Below, piece by piece: positions 18,287-27,017 of a DNA stretch of 64,000 bases. Below the pieces are notes generated by a model. It made no database searches and was not told the DNA's origin. It worked only from the letters and a program-made list of their open reading frames with translations. This DNA comes from an uncultured Acidimicrobiales bacterium (lineage in GTDB: Bacteria; Actinomycetota; Acidimicrobiia; Acidimicrobiales; SZUA-35). The stretch's first letter is position 1. Every line of letters begins with the position of its first letter. The stretch is from assembly GCA_937922785.1 (NCBI GenBank), contig CALAJQ010000010.1, forward strand, positions 62,001 to 126,000, in the 5' to 3' direction. Made by a program: the position numbers and the translations under genes.

Positions 18287-21280
18287 ATGACAACCAGGCG
18301 GCGGATTTTCCTTAGCGTTGTGGCTGCGATGCTCATGGCTGGCATCGCCAGCGTGACAAACGTTGCGGGAGCTGAGTCCGAACAACAGCTGAGCCGCGAA
18401 GGTGAAGTGGCTCAGCAAGTGATCGACCAGCTCACAAACAACAGTGAGATTTCACTTGATCAGATCAACCTGGATGGTCTGGGCCCGCCGCCTTGGACAT
18501 CATTTGTGCCAAATCGAGACCCCAAAGCAGTTCAGGCCTGGAAGTTGTTGGCCCAGCGCTTCCCGGCTTTGCGCTCGACGGGGCTAGCTCCTTCAGTTGA
18601 CCTACAAGATTTGGTGATTAGCGAAAACGAGCCAGCCGGAACCGTTGGCCAGAACGACACTCCAAGTACTGGCGAGCCAATCACTGGATTTGGCACTGGC
18701 GAAGGCGAAACGGACTTCGTTCGAGTACTAGGCACGCTATTTACTCCCGCTCCGCCTCCCGATTGTTCCTCAGCTGAAGATGACGGCGCAATCAACCTGG
18801 CCTCGCCAACCGATTTGAACCCTGATACTCAGGTTCAGCTTTGTGAAGGCTTCCTGGGCGACGGCCCCCACGGCGAGACCACCGGCGATTTCGACTTCTT
18901 TGCAATGAACAACGTCGCCGCCGGACAGACTCTTGTGATCGAGGTTATTGCGAGCCGAGAGACACAAGAAGAGCCTCCAACAACCATTTCGATATTCAAC
19001 AGCGCCGGACAACTAATCGGCTCAACTGACGACGACGGATCAGAAAGCTCATTCCTCGAACTTGTCGCCCCAGAAGAAGACTCTTACTTTGCTGTGGTCG
19101 CTGGCATCGGCAACACTCAATCTGACCCGTTTGATTCCTCCGCTGGAAATGGCGCCACCTCTATTGGCGCCTATGAGGTCTTTGTGGTGAATCTTTCCCC
19201 CTTTGAAGGACCACCGCCGTCGTGTTTCTCCGAAGAAGAAGACGGTTCGATTAACGATGCGATACCAACTGTGCTGGACCCCGAGGATTCGGTTCAGCTG
19301 TGCTCTGGCTTTATCGGCGATAGTGCGCACGAAGAAGGCGGAGGCGACTTCGACTTCGTGGCCGCCAACACCGTGGAGGCTGGCCGAACCGTCATTGCCG
19401 AGGTCGTCCCCAGCCGTGTAGACCCACTAGAGCCAGCCACAACCGTGGCTATCTACAACAGTGCTGGCGAAAAGTTGGCGAGCGCAGATGACCCAGGCGG
19501 CACCGACGGCCCCATCAGCCTTGTGCAGGTCGTTGCCCCTGAAACTGATACTTATTTCTTTGCGATCTCAGGTGTGGGGAACGTTGCCGCAGACCCGTTC
19601 GACCCCTCATCTGGCAGCGGTTCAGACAGCGTCGGACCCTATGAGATGTACATTGGCAATCTCGAAGAACCCGTTGATGCAGGCTTGGGTCTAACTCATT
19701 GGCGTAACCGCATGGACGAGCCGCCAGCGCCCGAAGGCGAAGAAGGCGACCAACCAGCAGACGGCGAAGAGGAGCCCCCAGCGGGCGAAGAGCCCGATGC
19801 GGACTTCTTCCTGGTTGATCTAGAACCCGGCGACGTAATCACCGCCGCATTTGAGCCATTCGGAGTTGTGGAGATCTACAACCCCGATGGCACTTTGGCC
19901 ATCGGCTCAACCCAAACCGCGTCGTTTATCTACCCAGCTACCTCCCCGCTACGCCACTTGGGTTCGTTGGGCGCAGACCACGTAGCCAAAGAATCTGGAA
20001 CCTACGCCATTGGCATCAGCCAAAGCAGCGGACCGTACGAAGGTGAATTCCGAGTCACCCGTACTGGCCGTCAGGCCGGCACCAGCGACGATGTCCAGAT
20101 CATCTACCTGGACTTCGACGGCGGAGCTCTTTCGCCCTCCCTGTTTGACCCGTTCGCCCCAAGCGAAGAGTTGCCGTTGTCACCAATGGTTGACTTCTTC
20201 AGCCGTTGGGACCTCGACCCAAGCGAAGAGAACGTCGTCATCGACGCTGTCATGACTGAAGTTGCCAAAGAACTCGGCGATCATCTCCGGGCCCAAGGCA
20301 CCTACGGCGACCGCGACGCAAGCGGGATTCCCGGCGAACTCGACATCGAACTACGTAACAGCCGCGACCACCAAGACATCTGGGGTCAGAAGAATGTTTC
20401 CCGGGTGATTATTGGCGGAAGCATCGACGAGTTCGGAATTCCCACGATCGGAATCGCACAGTCAATCGACCCCGGCAACCTAGACGCCGAAGAAAGCGCT
20501 GTTGTACTGCTCGATGTTTTGTCTGGTGATCCTGAGGAGTTTGGCGATAGCTCACTGAATTCCTATGAGTTCGCCGACACAACCTCCAAGGCAGAAATGG
20601 TGGGAGCCGGAATCGGCGTCATCGTGGCCCATGAGATCGGCCACTTCATTGGCAACTGGCACACCGAGACAGGCAACGAGGTGTTTAACATCATGGACGC
20701 CGGCGGAGACCTGGCTGGCACCTTTGGTGTTGGCCCAGACCGGATCTTCGGTACCGAAGATGACATTGACGTTCACTTCGTGTCCGATGTGTTCAATTCC
20801 CAAGAGGGTTTCCTAGGCATTGAAGACACCGAAGCTCGAACCGGCTTTGCGCTGTTGACCGGTCCGCTTGCAGACAACCAGCCGCCACAAGGCTTGACCC
20901 TTGATCAGCTCACCAGTCATTACAAGTTCAGTCAGGCTGACGCGCAGGTTCTGCGGCTGTACCTCGCATTCTTTAACCGCCAACCCGACCCCGGCGGCGC
21001 TAACTATTGGGTCGCCGTCAGGTTTAATGGCGAGTCCTTGCAGTCGATCTCTGGGTTCTTCACCCAGTCGCAGGAGTTTGCGAACAACTATGCGGGAACG
21101 TCAAACGAAGAGTTCCTAGAGCGGGTCTATACCAACGTGCTTGGCCGCGATTATGACCAGTCAGGTTTCGACTACTGGCTGAACCTGCTTGAGACCGGTC
21201 AGCTGGACAGGGGCGGAGTAGTTCAGTGGATATCGCTTAACGGCGAATTTGTGGATGCTAACCCCTACGGCGGCGTCTAA
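18287..21280 (+). CDS. secreted multidomain protein: PPC-like repeats, metzincin-type HExxHxxGxxH motif, C-terminal DUF4214-like domain
   Basis: Signal peptide MTTRRRIFLSVVAAMLMAGIAS; VAHEIGHFIGNWHTE; YLAFFNRQPDPGGANYWV...VLGRDYDQSGFDYWL. Confidence 0.9.
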   Translation: MTTRRRIFLSVVAAMLMAGIASVTNVAGAESEQQLSREGEVAQQVIDQLTNNSEISLDQINLDGLGPPPWTSFVPNRDPKAVQAWKLLAQRFPALRSTGLAPSVDLQDLVISENEPAGTVGQNDTPSTGEPITGFGTGEGETDFVRVLGTLFTPAPPPDCSSAEDDGAINLASPTDLNPDTQVQLCEGFLGDGPHGETTGDFDFFAMNNVAAGQTLVIEVIASRETQEEPPTTISIFNSAGQLIGSTDDDGSESSFLELVAPEEDSYFAVVAGIGNTQSDPFDSSAGNGATSIGAYEVFVVNLSPFEGPPPSCFSEEEDGSINDAIPTVLDPEDSVQLCSGFIGDSAHEEGGGDFDFVAANTVEAGRTVIAEVVPSRVDPLEPATTVAIYNSAGEKLASADDPGGTDGPISLVQVVAPETDTYFFAISGVGNVAADPFDPSSGSGSDSVGPYEMYIGNLEEPVDAGLGLTHWRNRMDEPPAPEGEEGDQPADGEEEPPAGEEPDADFFLVDLEPGDVITAAFEPFGVVEIYNPDGTLAIGSTQTASFIYPATSPLRHLGSLGADHVAKESGTYAIGISQSSGPYEGEFRVTRTGRQAGTSDDVQIIYLDFDGGALSPSLFDPFAPSEELPLSPMVDFFSRWDLDPSEENVVIDAVMTEVAKELGDHLRAQGTYGDRDASGIPGELDIELRNSRDHQDIWGQKNVSRVIIGGSIDEFGIPTIGIAQSIDPGNLDAEESAVVLLDVLSGDPEEFGDSSLNSYEFADTTSKAEMVGAGIGVIVAHEIGHFIGNWHTETGNEVFNIMDAGGDLAGTFGVGPDRIFGTEDDIDVHFVSDVFNSQEGFLGIEDTEARTGFALLTGPLADNQPPQGLTLDQLTSHYKFSQADAQVLRLYLAFFNRQPDPGGANYWVAVRFNGESLQSISGFFTQSQEFANNYAGTSNEEFLERVYTNVLGRDYDQSGFDYWLNLLETGQLDRGGVVQWISLNGEFVDANPYGGV

Positions 21281-21330
21281 CCGCTATGCCTTTAACCGCT
21301 GTGCCTCTAACCGCTGTGCCTCTAACCGCT
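21277..21330. repeat. 15-bp tandem repeat (TAACCGCTGTGCCTC, about 3.6 copies) between convergent stop codons
   Basis: Units at 21277, 21292, 21307, 21322; carries the + strand TAA and - strand TAG stops. Confidence 0.95.
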
Positions 21331-21987
21331 TAGCTCGGATTTGAAGAACTCAAGCGTTCGGGTTCGAGCTAAGTCGGCTGCGTCAGAGTCGAAGCTGCCG
21401 CGGGCGTCACAGCTGAACCCGTGTCCGGCTCCCTCATAGACGAAGGCATCAATAGCCGGATAACCAGCGCGGATTGCGTCGACGTCCTCCAGTGGAATTG
21501 AGTGGTCTAGTTCGCCAAAGTGCAACATAATCGGAGCCGTCGGTGCCTGATTCATGAACTCGCGTATCTGACCGCCGTAATATCCAACAGCAGCATCAAC
21601 GCTGGGCAGACCAGCGGCTAACCAGGCCATCGATCCGCCAAAGCAATAACCCACAACACCGACCGGGCCGCTGCTTGCCACGTGTTCCACTGCGGCTGCG
21701 ATGTCTGACAGCGAATCGCTATTCTCGAGGCCTCCCCGGAAGCGCTTGCCGGCCTCGACGCCTTCGGCTGTGTAATCAAGTTCTACGTTGCGCTCAACTC
21801 GGTCAAACATGGCCGGAGCAACTACGTGATAACCCTCGGAGGCGTAGGCATCGACCACGCTTCTGATGTGAGGGTTGACTCCAAAGATCTCCTGCACCAC
21901 GACGATTCCAGCGTGAGCGTTCTCGCCCACCGCCTCGTAAGCATCAAAGATGTGGCCATCGGCTGAAGTGAGTTCGATCATTCCCAT
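21322..21987 (-). CDS. dienelactone hydrolase family protein
   Basis: VVQEIFGVNPHIR, GVVGYCFGG nucleophile elbow, GAGHGF. Confidence 0.94.
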   Translation of the reverse strand: MGMIELTSADGHIFDAYEAVGENAHAGIVVVQEIFGVNPHIRSVVDAYASEGYHVVAPAMFDRVERNVELDYTAEGVEAGKRFRGGLENSDSLSDIAAAVEHVASSGPVGVVGYCFGGSMAWLAAGLPSVDAAVGYYGGQIREFMNQAPTAPIMLHFGELDHSIPLEDVDAIRAGYPAIDAFVYEGAGHGFSCDARGSFDSDAADLARTRTLEFFKSELSG

Positions 21988-21996
21988 GATCGCACT

Positions 21997-22734
21997 TTAG
22001 TCAGCTACTGCTGCTCCTAGCGCTAGCTCGACCGCAACCGCTATTGCTGATCCGACGACGGACTGATCCGGGTTGTATTGACGCATTGACCCCCCATCGA
22101 CAGCCAGAGGGTTTCCGTCAATGGCCAGAACAGCCCCAGCTTCAACACCATGCATTGCAGCCACAACCAAAAGCGTTGCAACTTCCATCTCAACCGCAAC
22201 TACGTGGGCTTTGGCCCAGTCGCCCAATTCTGATCCCAACATGTCGCCCGGGTAAAAGAGATCGCTGGTCAAAACGATGCCCTCGAATAGTCCAGCAACC
22301 GGCAAGGCAACTTCCTGAGCCTCGGCCCGCAGAGCATTCACCACATCTACTGAGGCAACCGCTGGGAAGCCAGCCGGAACGAGTCGCTCGGAAAGACCGT
22401 CGTCTCGTACTGCTGCGGTCGCAATTACTACCGCCCCCTGCTGCACTTCGGGCTGCATACCACCGGCGCTGCCTGCTCGGACGATGCGCTCGGCACCTCC
22501 CCTGCAGAGCTCAGTAAAACACAATCCTGCGCCAGCCGATCCGACACCGTGGGAGACAACGCCAACATCAACTCCGTTGTAGTTCCCGCGAATTGACCGA
22601 TACTCACGCTTGTTTGCCAGCGCCTTAACGCCGGTTAAGTGTTCGGCTACAACATCGACGCGGCCTGGGTCACCAACGGTGACGATCCGGTCGGGCATGT
22701 CATTGGAATCGAAGTTGAGAACCCCCAGCTGCAT
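21997..22734 (-). CDS. nucleoside (uridine) phosphorylase family
   Basis: VTVGDPGRVDVVAEHL, VVSHGVGSAGAGLCFTEL, RAGSAGGMQ, VEMEVATLL. Confidence 0.9.
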   Translation of the reverse strand: MQLGVLNFDSNDMPDRIVTVGDPGRVDVVAEHLTGVKALANKREYRSIRGNYNGVDVGVVSHGVGSAGAGLCFTELCRGGAERIVRAGSAGGMQPEVQQGAVVIATAAVRDDGLSERLVPAGFPAVASVDVVNALRAEAQEVALPVAGLFEGIVLTSDLFYPGDMLGSELGDWAKAHVVAVEMEVATLLVVAAMHGVEAGAVLAIDGNPLAVDGGSMRQYNPDQSVVGSAIAVAVELALGAAVAD

Positions 22735-23342
22735 TACAAAAGTCCTCGTGCAGTTAAGTCTGATTGCAAAGCGTCGGGCTCAGCGAAGTGGTGAGTGTGA
22801 AAACCCAAACCGTCGGCCGCTTCAATGTTGGCGGCGGAATCGTCAATGAACAGCGCCTGGGAGGGCGTGAAGCTGTATCGCTCACACAGCAACTGGAAGA
22901 TGGCCGGGTCTGGCTTTATGACCTTTTCATAACCCGAAATCAGCAGGCCTTCGAACCAATCAAGAAAGTCGAAGCGGTCCTTTACTTGTTCGAACGTGTC
23001 CCATCCCCAATTCGACAGCGCTATGCAACGAGTGCCGCTATCTGTTAGCGAGCCCAACATTGCCACCGATTCAGCGATCGGGTCACCAACTGTCTCACTC
23101 CACCTGGTGGCAAATGCTTCAAGTAGCTCCGAATGCTCGGGATACTTTTTGATGAGTCCGGCCGACACCTCAGCTAGTGGCGTGCCGGCGTCCAACTTGG
23201 CATTTTCAGAAAGCGTAAGGACATTGTCCAGGAAGTAGTCAAGCTCTTGGGAGTCGGGGATGAGTTTTGAGTAGAGGAACCGCCGATCCCATCGAATCAA
23301 CACGTTGCCAAGGTCCCACACGACTACCGATATGTCCGTCAC
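22734..23342 (-). CDS. HAD family hydrolase
   Basis: VVWDLGNVLIRWD, ALSNWGWDTF, KPDPAIFQLL, LFIDDSAANIEAA. Confidence 0.92.
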   Translation of the reverse strand: MTDISVVVWDLGNVLIRWDRRFLYSKLIPDSQELDYFLDNVLTLSENAKLDAGTPLAEVSAGLIKKYPEHSELLEAFATRWSETVGDPIAESVAMLGSLTDSGTRCIALSNWGWDTFEQVKDRFDFLDWFEGLLISGYEKVIKPDPAIFQLLCERYSFTPSQALFIDDSAANIEAADGLGFHTHHFAEPDALQSDLTARGLL

Positions 23343-23362
23343 AAGCTCGACACTATCGACAA

Positions 23363-23442
23363 CTCGCTATTGACCCAGCTCTTCTTTAATGGACCTTGCT
23401 ATTTAGACAGCTCTTCTTTTATAGACCTCGCTATTGACACAG
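23363..23442. repeat. 32-bp tandem repeat (2.5 copies) spanning the stop codon of the FAH-family gene
   Basis: CTCGCTATTGACCCAGCTCTTCTTTAATGGAC / CTTGCTATTTAGACAGCTCTTCTTTTATAGAC / CTCGCTATTGACACAG. Confidence 0.92.
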
Positions 23443-24252
23443 ATTTCGGGTCTCGCCAATTCCTTCAATTGCACACACAACTTCTCGCCCCGCACTCAGC
23501 CATTCAGGCGGCGTCCGGGCCGCCCCCACACCACCTGGGGTCCCGGTAGCGATCACGTCGCCGGGAACTAGCGTCATCACCTTCGAGAGGTCAGACACAA
23601 TGGACAAAGCATCAAACAGCAGCTCCGACGTATTGCTTTGCTGCTTGATTACCCCGTCAACACTGCTTGAAATCGCCAGACCTGACCCGTCGCCGAGCTC
23701 ATCTGCGGTGACAACGATTGGCCCAAGTGGCGTCATACCTTCAAACGTCTTGCCAGCCAGGAATTGAGAGGTCCGGCGCTGCCAATCTCGGACCGACACG
23801 TCATTCAGGATCGTGTAGCCGCCTATGGCGGCTTGTGCCTGGGACCGGTCGGCGTTTCGGACCTCGGACCCTATAACGATCGCAAGCTCAGCCTCCCAGT
23901 CGATGTGGGTGCTCACTTCTGCTGGCGGAAGCGTAATTTCGTCTCTGGCCCCAATCAGGGCTCGCACAAACTTGGCGAAGTAAGTCGGAGCGCTGGGCGG
24001 GGTGCGGCCCATCTCTGCAATGTGATCGGCGTAGTTCACGCCAACACAAACGATCTTCTCGGGCCGGGTCACCACGGGGGCAATGCTTGCACTGGCCAAC
24101 CCAACCTCGTCTCCGCTTGCTGTCTGGACAGCCGCCAGCTGTCCGCTAGCAAAAACAGCGCCAACGTCTGCATAGTTCAAAAGTACGGCCTCATCGCCTT
24201 CGATGCGGGCGGCCCGGGTGCCATCTCTGGTTCGAATGGTGGTCAGCTTCAT
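23431..24252 (-). CDS. fumarylacetoacetate hydrolase family protein
   Basis: CVGVNYADHIAEMG, DWEAELAIVIG, GDVIATGTPGGVG. Confidence 0.94.
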   Translation of the reverse strand: MKLTTIRTRDGTRAARIEGDEAVLLNYADVGAVFASGQLAAVQTASGDEVGLASASIAPVVTRPEKIVCVGVNYADHIAEMGRTPPSAPTYFAKFVRALIGARDEITLPPAEVSTHIDWEAELAIVIGSEVRNADRSQAQAAIGGYTILNDVSVRDWQRRTSQFLAGKTFEGMTPLGPIVVTADELGDGSGLAISSSVDGVIKQQSNTSELLFDALSIVSDLSKVMTLVPGDVIATGTPGGVGAARTPPEWLSAGREVVCAIEGIGETRNLCQ

Positions 24253-24304
24253 TTGATGTGCGCCTGCCTTCGGTTATTGGTCTCCCCAAGCTAACTTTGT
24301 AAGC

Positions 24305-25387
24305 GTGAGCTTGGCCAACACGCCGACTACCGCCAGTGGGTCTGGCGTCGCCCGACAAGGCCCTTCAACCGTTTCCCTTCGGTCTCTTCGACGCGTCTAC
24401 GCCATAATCCCGATCTCAGTTGCCATCGTGCTAGTGGACCTGACGCTTTGGGGTGGCTTCTTAAGGGACTCATTGGAGAACACGCCCCAGGGCTATCTGA
24501 TGTTGGCGCTTATCTTCGGAACTCCTCACATCGTCGCGTCGAATCTGATCTTGGTCTCCAACCGCGACTACTTGATGCACTATCGATTCACGCTTTTGAA
24601 GATCACGGCTGCGATCGCAGCATTCTTCTTAGTATTCGGACTTTGGCAAGCACTGCCGTATGAATTGCTGTACGCCCTAATCGCCGGCTGGACGGTCACC
24701 CACGTGGTCAAACAGCAACTAGGTATCGGCAACATCGTTGCCCGTAGCTCCGGCCCGGCCTACAAAGCCTGGGTCGTATCGGGAATTGCTGCCGGAGTTT
24801 GTTACTACCTCGCAATCTTCCTCCAGTACCGACTAAGCGACGGCAGCGTCGCCCTACTTACCGCGTTCGCTGCCTTGTTGGCCGCCATCGCCGCAGCATG
24901 CACGGTGTATTTGTGGAGTCAGTGTTCAACCGCAGAAGGTCGCCGCTGGATAGTGGCCAATGGCGCAACCATGGTTGGTGGAACTCTTATGTTCCTCGCC
25001 GGATACCCGTTCTTCGCTGTGTTGATTCCCAGGTTCGTTCACGACGTGACTGCGTTTGCGTTTTATGTAACCCATGACCGGAATCGGGCAGCGGCTGGCC
25101 ACAAGACTTTGATGTCACGAAGTTGGCTTCCCGAATCGATCGCAAACTTGGGACCAGCATCCATCGTGGCGCTACCGCTATTCGCTATCGGAATATCGGC
25201 ATTGCTCGAACACGGAGCCGACAGTTGGGTAAACAACGGTCTCGATTTTGCGTTTGGTGTCAGGGTTGACCGACCGGTGTCCCTTGGCGTCGTAGGATTC
25301 TTGGCACTGCTTCACTACGCGTTCGAAAGCTTCACTTGGAAGAGTTCATCGCCGTACAAGCCATATGTGCATCTACGAACCGACTAG
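24305..25387 (+). CDS. polytopic membrane protein with conserved-looking His clusters, unknown function
   Basis: Multiple TM segments; GTPHIVAS, THVVKQQLG, RFVHDVTAFAFYVTHDRNR, LHYAFESFTWK. Confidence 0.75.
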   Translation: MSLANTPTTASGSGVARQGPSTVSLRSLRRVYAIIPISVAIVLVDLTLWGGFLRDSLENTPQGYLMLALIFGTPHIVASNLILVSNRDYLMHYRFTLLKITAAIAAFFLVFGLWQALPYELLYALIAGWTVTHVVKQQLGIGNIVARSSGPAYKAWVVSGIAAGVCYYLAIFLQYRLSDGSVALLTAFAALLAAIAAACTVYLWSQCSTAEGRRWIVANGATMVGGTLMFLAGYPFFAVLIPRFVHDVTAFAFYVTHDRNRAAAGHKTLMSRSWLPESIANLGPASIVALPLFAIGISALLEHGADSWVNNGLDFAFGVRVDRPVSLGVVGFLALLHYAFESFTWKSSSPYKPYVHLRTD

Positions 25388-25396
25388 AACCGACTA
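25377..25396. repeat. 10-bp tandem duplication GAACCGACTA x2 spanning stop codon
   Basis: GAACCGACTAGAACCGACTAGG. Confidence 0.9.
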
Positions 25397-25406
25397 GGAC
25401 AGACAA

Positions 25407-26360
25407 ATGACCGACCCAGAGGCGCCTGGTTCATCTGGATATACCGCCCTCATCGGCTCGGTTCTCGGCCGTGTTGCCGAGGCTGGCACGTGGATGACCG
25501 CCGATGAACGCGTTGCGGTGGCCAAGCTTTGCCGAGACCCGGATGCAGAAACTGGCGTCAGGCCCGAAATTGCCATGGCAGCCGCAAGGATGGCGCATGA
25601 ACCCACACTGATTACAGCTGATTGGGTGGCCGGGCTAGAGCAACAGGGTCTGGGCCGAGTGACCATGGTCGAAATCATGGGCGTGGTGTCGCGGCAGGTG
25701 GCGATCGACCGGTTCATGTTTGGAGTAGGCGCCGAACTGACCGAGTTACCACCTCCAAATCCGGGCCAACCCACAAAGGCCATAGTGGACCGAGCGAAGC
25801 TTCAGAACGGATTCCTACCCACAGTTGGCGCCGCGTCGCCTAGAACTGCGTTCACGTCGGTCCCAGCCGACCAGGTCGCGCTTGAGGAGCTATGCGCCGG
25901 CTTCTACATGCCGATGGAAGAGATGGGTGACTACTCCTACGTGCGTGATGGCGTCACTAGATCTCAAATTGAACTTGTTGCAGCCCGCACGTCGTTCCTC
26001 AACGACTGCTTCTATTGACTGGTTTCTCACGCCTGGATGCTCCGTGAGAGCACCAACGTTTCAAACATGGCTCTCCACCTTGGCGGCATCACCGACATCG
26101 GCATCGACACCGCAATTCCTGGCGCCGCCGAGCTAATCGCACTAACCGATGCCGTTGTGTTGGCTGACCACGAAGAGCTTGAAATAGCACGTTCCGCGTT
26201 GTCAGAACTACTGGGCGTTGCTGGCACTGTTCGGGTGATCGCGGTGGCCGCGAACTTCATGATGCTCAATATCATCATGGACACACTTGGAACGCGACCC
26301 GGCGATAACTACGTTTTATTGGCTCAAGAACTGGGCATAGGGCACACTCTTACTAACTGA
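25407..26360 (+). CDS. AhpD/carboxymuconolactone decarboxylase-like predicted selenoprotein (UGA 26016-26018 read as Sec, C-F-Y-U-x3-H)
   Basis: Track ORFs 25407..26018 and 26037..26360 share one frame with no other stop: ...AARTSFLNDCFY-[UGA]-LVSHAWMLRESTNVSNMAL... matches the AhpD CxxC-x3-H redox motif with Sec in the second Cys position. Confidence 0.85.
26021..26054 (+). promoter_or_regulatory. candidate bacterial SECIS hairpin downstream of UGA 26016-26018
   Basis: GGU-UUCUCACG [CCUGGAUGCUC] CGUGAGAG-(C)-ACC; 11-bp stem with one bulge, loop GG 17-18 nt after UGA. Confidence 0.72.
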
Positions 26361-26379
26361 TCGCCCCTGGAGGCACATA

Positions 26380-26796
26380 ATGGCAAAGGCAAAGAACCAC
26401 CTAGCGAGTCTCGACTTGTTCTCACAGCTATCAGCAGCTGATTTGAAGAGGATTGATGCCCTAATGACGACCACCTCAATTAAGGCTGGTCGAGAGTTCA
26501 TCAAAGAGGGATCTCCGGGGCGTGAAGCATTCATTATTGTTTCCGGAACTGCCACCGTCCGCAAAGGTGGACGAGTTATTGCAACCCTGCGAGAAGGTGA
26601 CTTCGTCGGAGAGATGTCTGTTGTAGCTGGTATCCCGCGCACGGCTTCGGTGACCGCCAATGAAGACCTGGTTGTAGAGGTTCTGAACAGGCGCGAATTC
26701 TCCACTCTGTTGGATAACGACGCCAAGATCTCAAAGAAGATCATGATCGGCGCGCTAACCCGCCTACACGAGCTCGCACCAAGCATCGCAGGCTGA
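26380..26796 (+). CDS. cyclic nucleotide-binding domain protein
   Basis: GREAFIIVSGTATVRKGGRVIATLREGDFVGEMSVVAGIPRTASVTA. Confidence 0.92.
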   Translation: MAKAKNHLASLDLFSQLSAADLKRIDALMTTTSIKAGREFIKEGSPGREAFIIVSGTATVRKGGRVIATLREGDFVGEMSVVAGIPRTASVTANEDLVVEVLNRREFSTLLDNDAKISKKIMIGALTRLHELAPSIAG

Positions 26797-26825
26797 CACC
26801 AACCTCATCCCAGCTTGGTGTTTTG
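26796..26825 (+). terminator. Rho-independent terminator
   Basis: ACACCAA-cctcatcccagc-TTGGTGT followed by TTT. Confidence 0.65.
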
Positions 26826-27017
26826 ATTCCGCAACACTGAGAGTCGTGTGAGCACACTTTCACCCTTCGTGATAATTGGGGTGAAGGTGCTTAGATCGAT
26901 TACCCAAGCTGGGACTTTTCGCCCAAACCCGCCCGGAATTCTTGCCCATTCGGTCCGTCACCACTCAGGCGTAGGTTACCTCTCGTAACGAAAGCGTCAT
27001 TCACGAGTGGAGCGACA

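Noticed and set aside
21277-21330. Transposon or IS terminal repeats
   Set aside because: No transposase or inverted-end pair; simple 15-bp tandem array.
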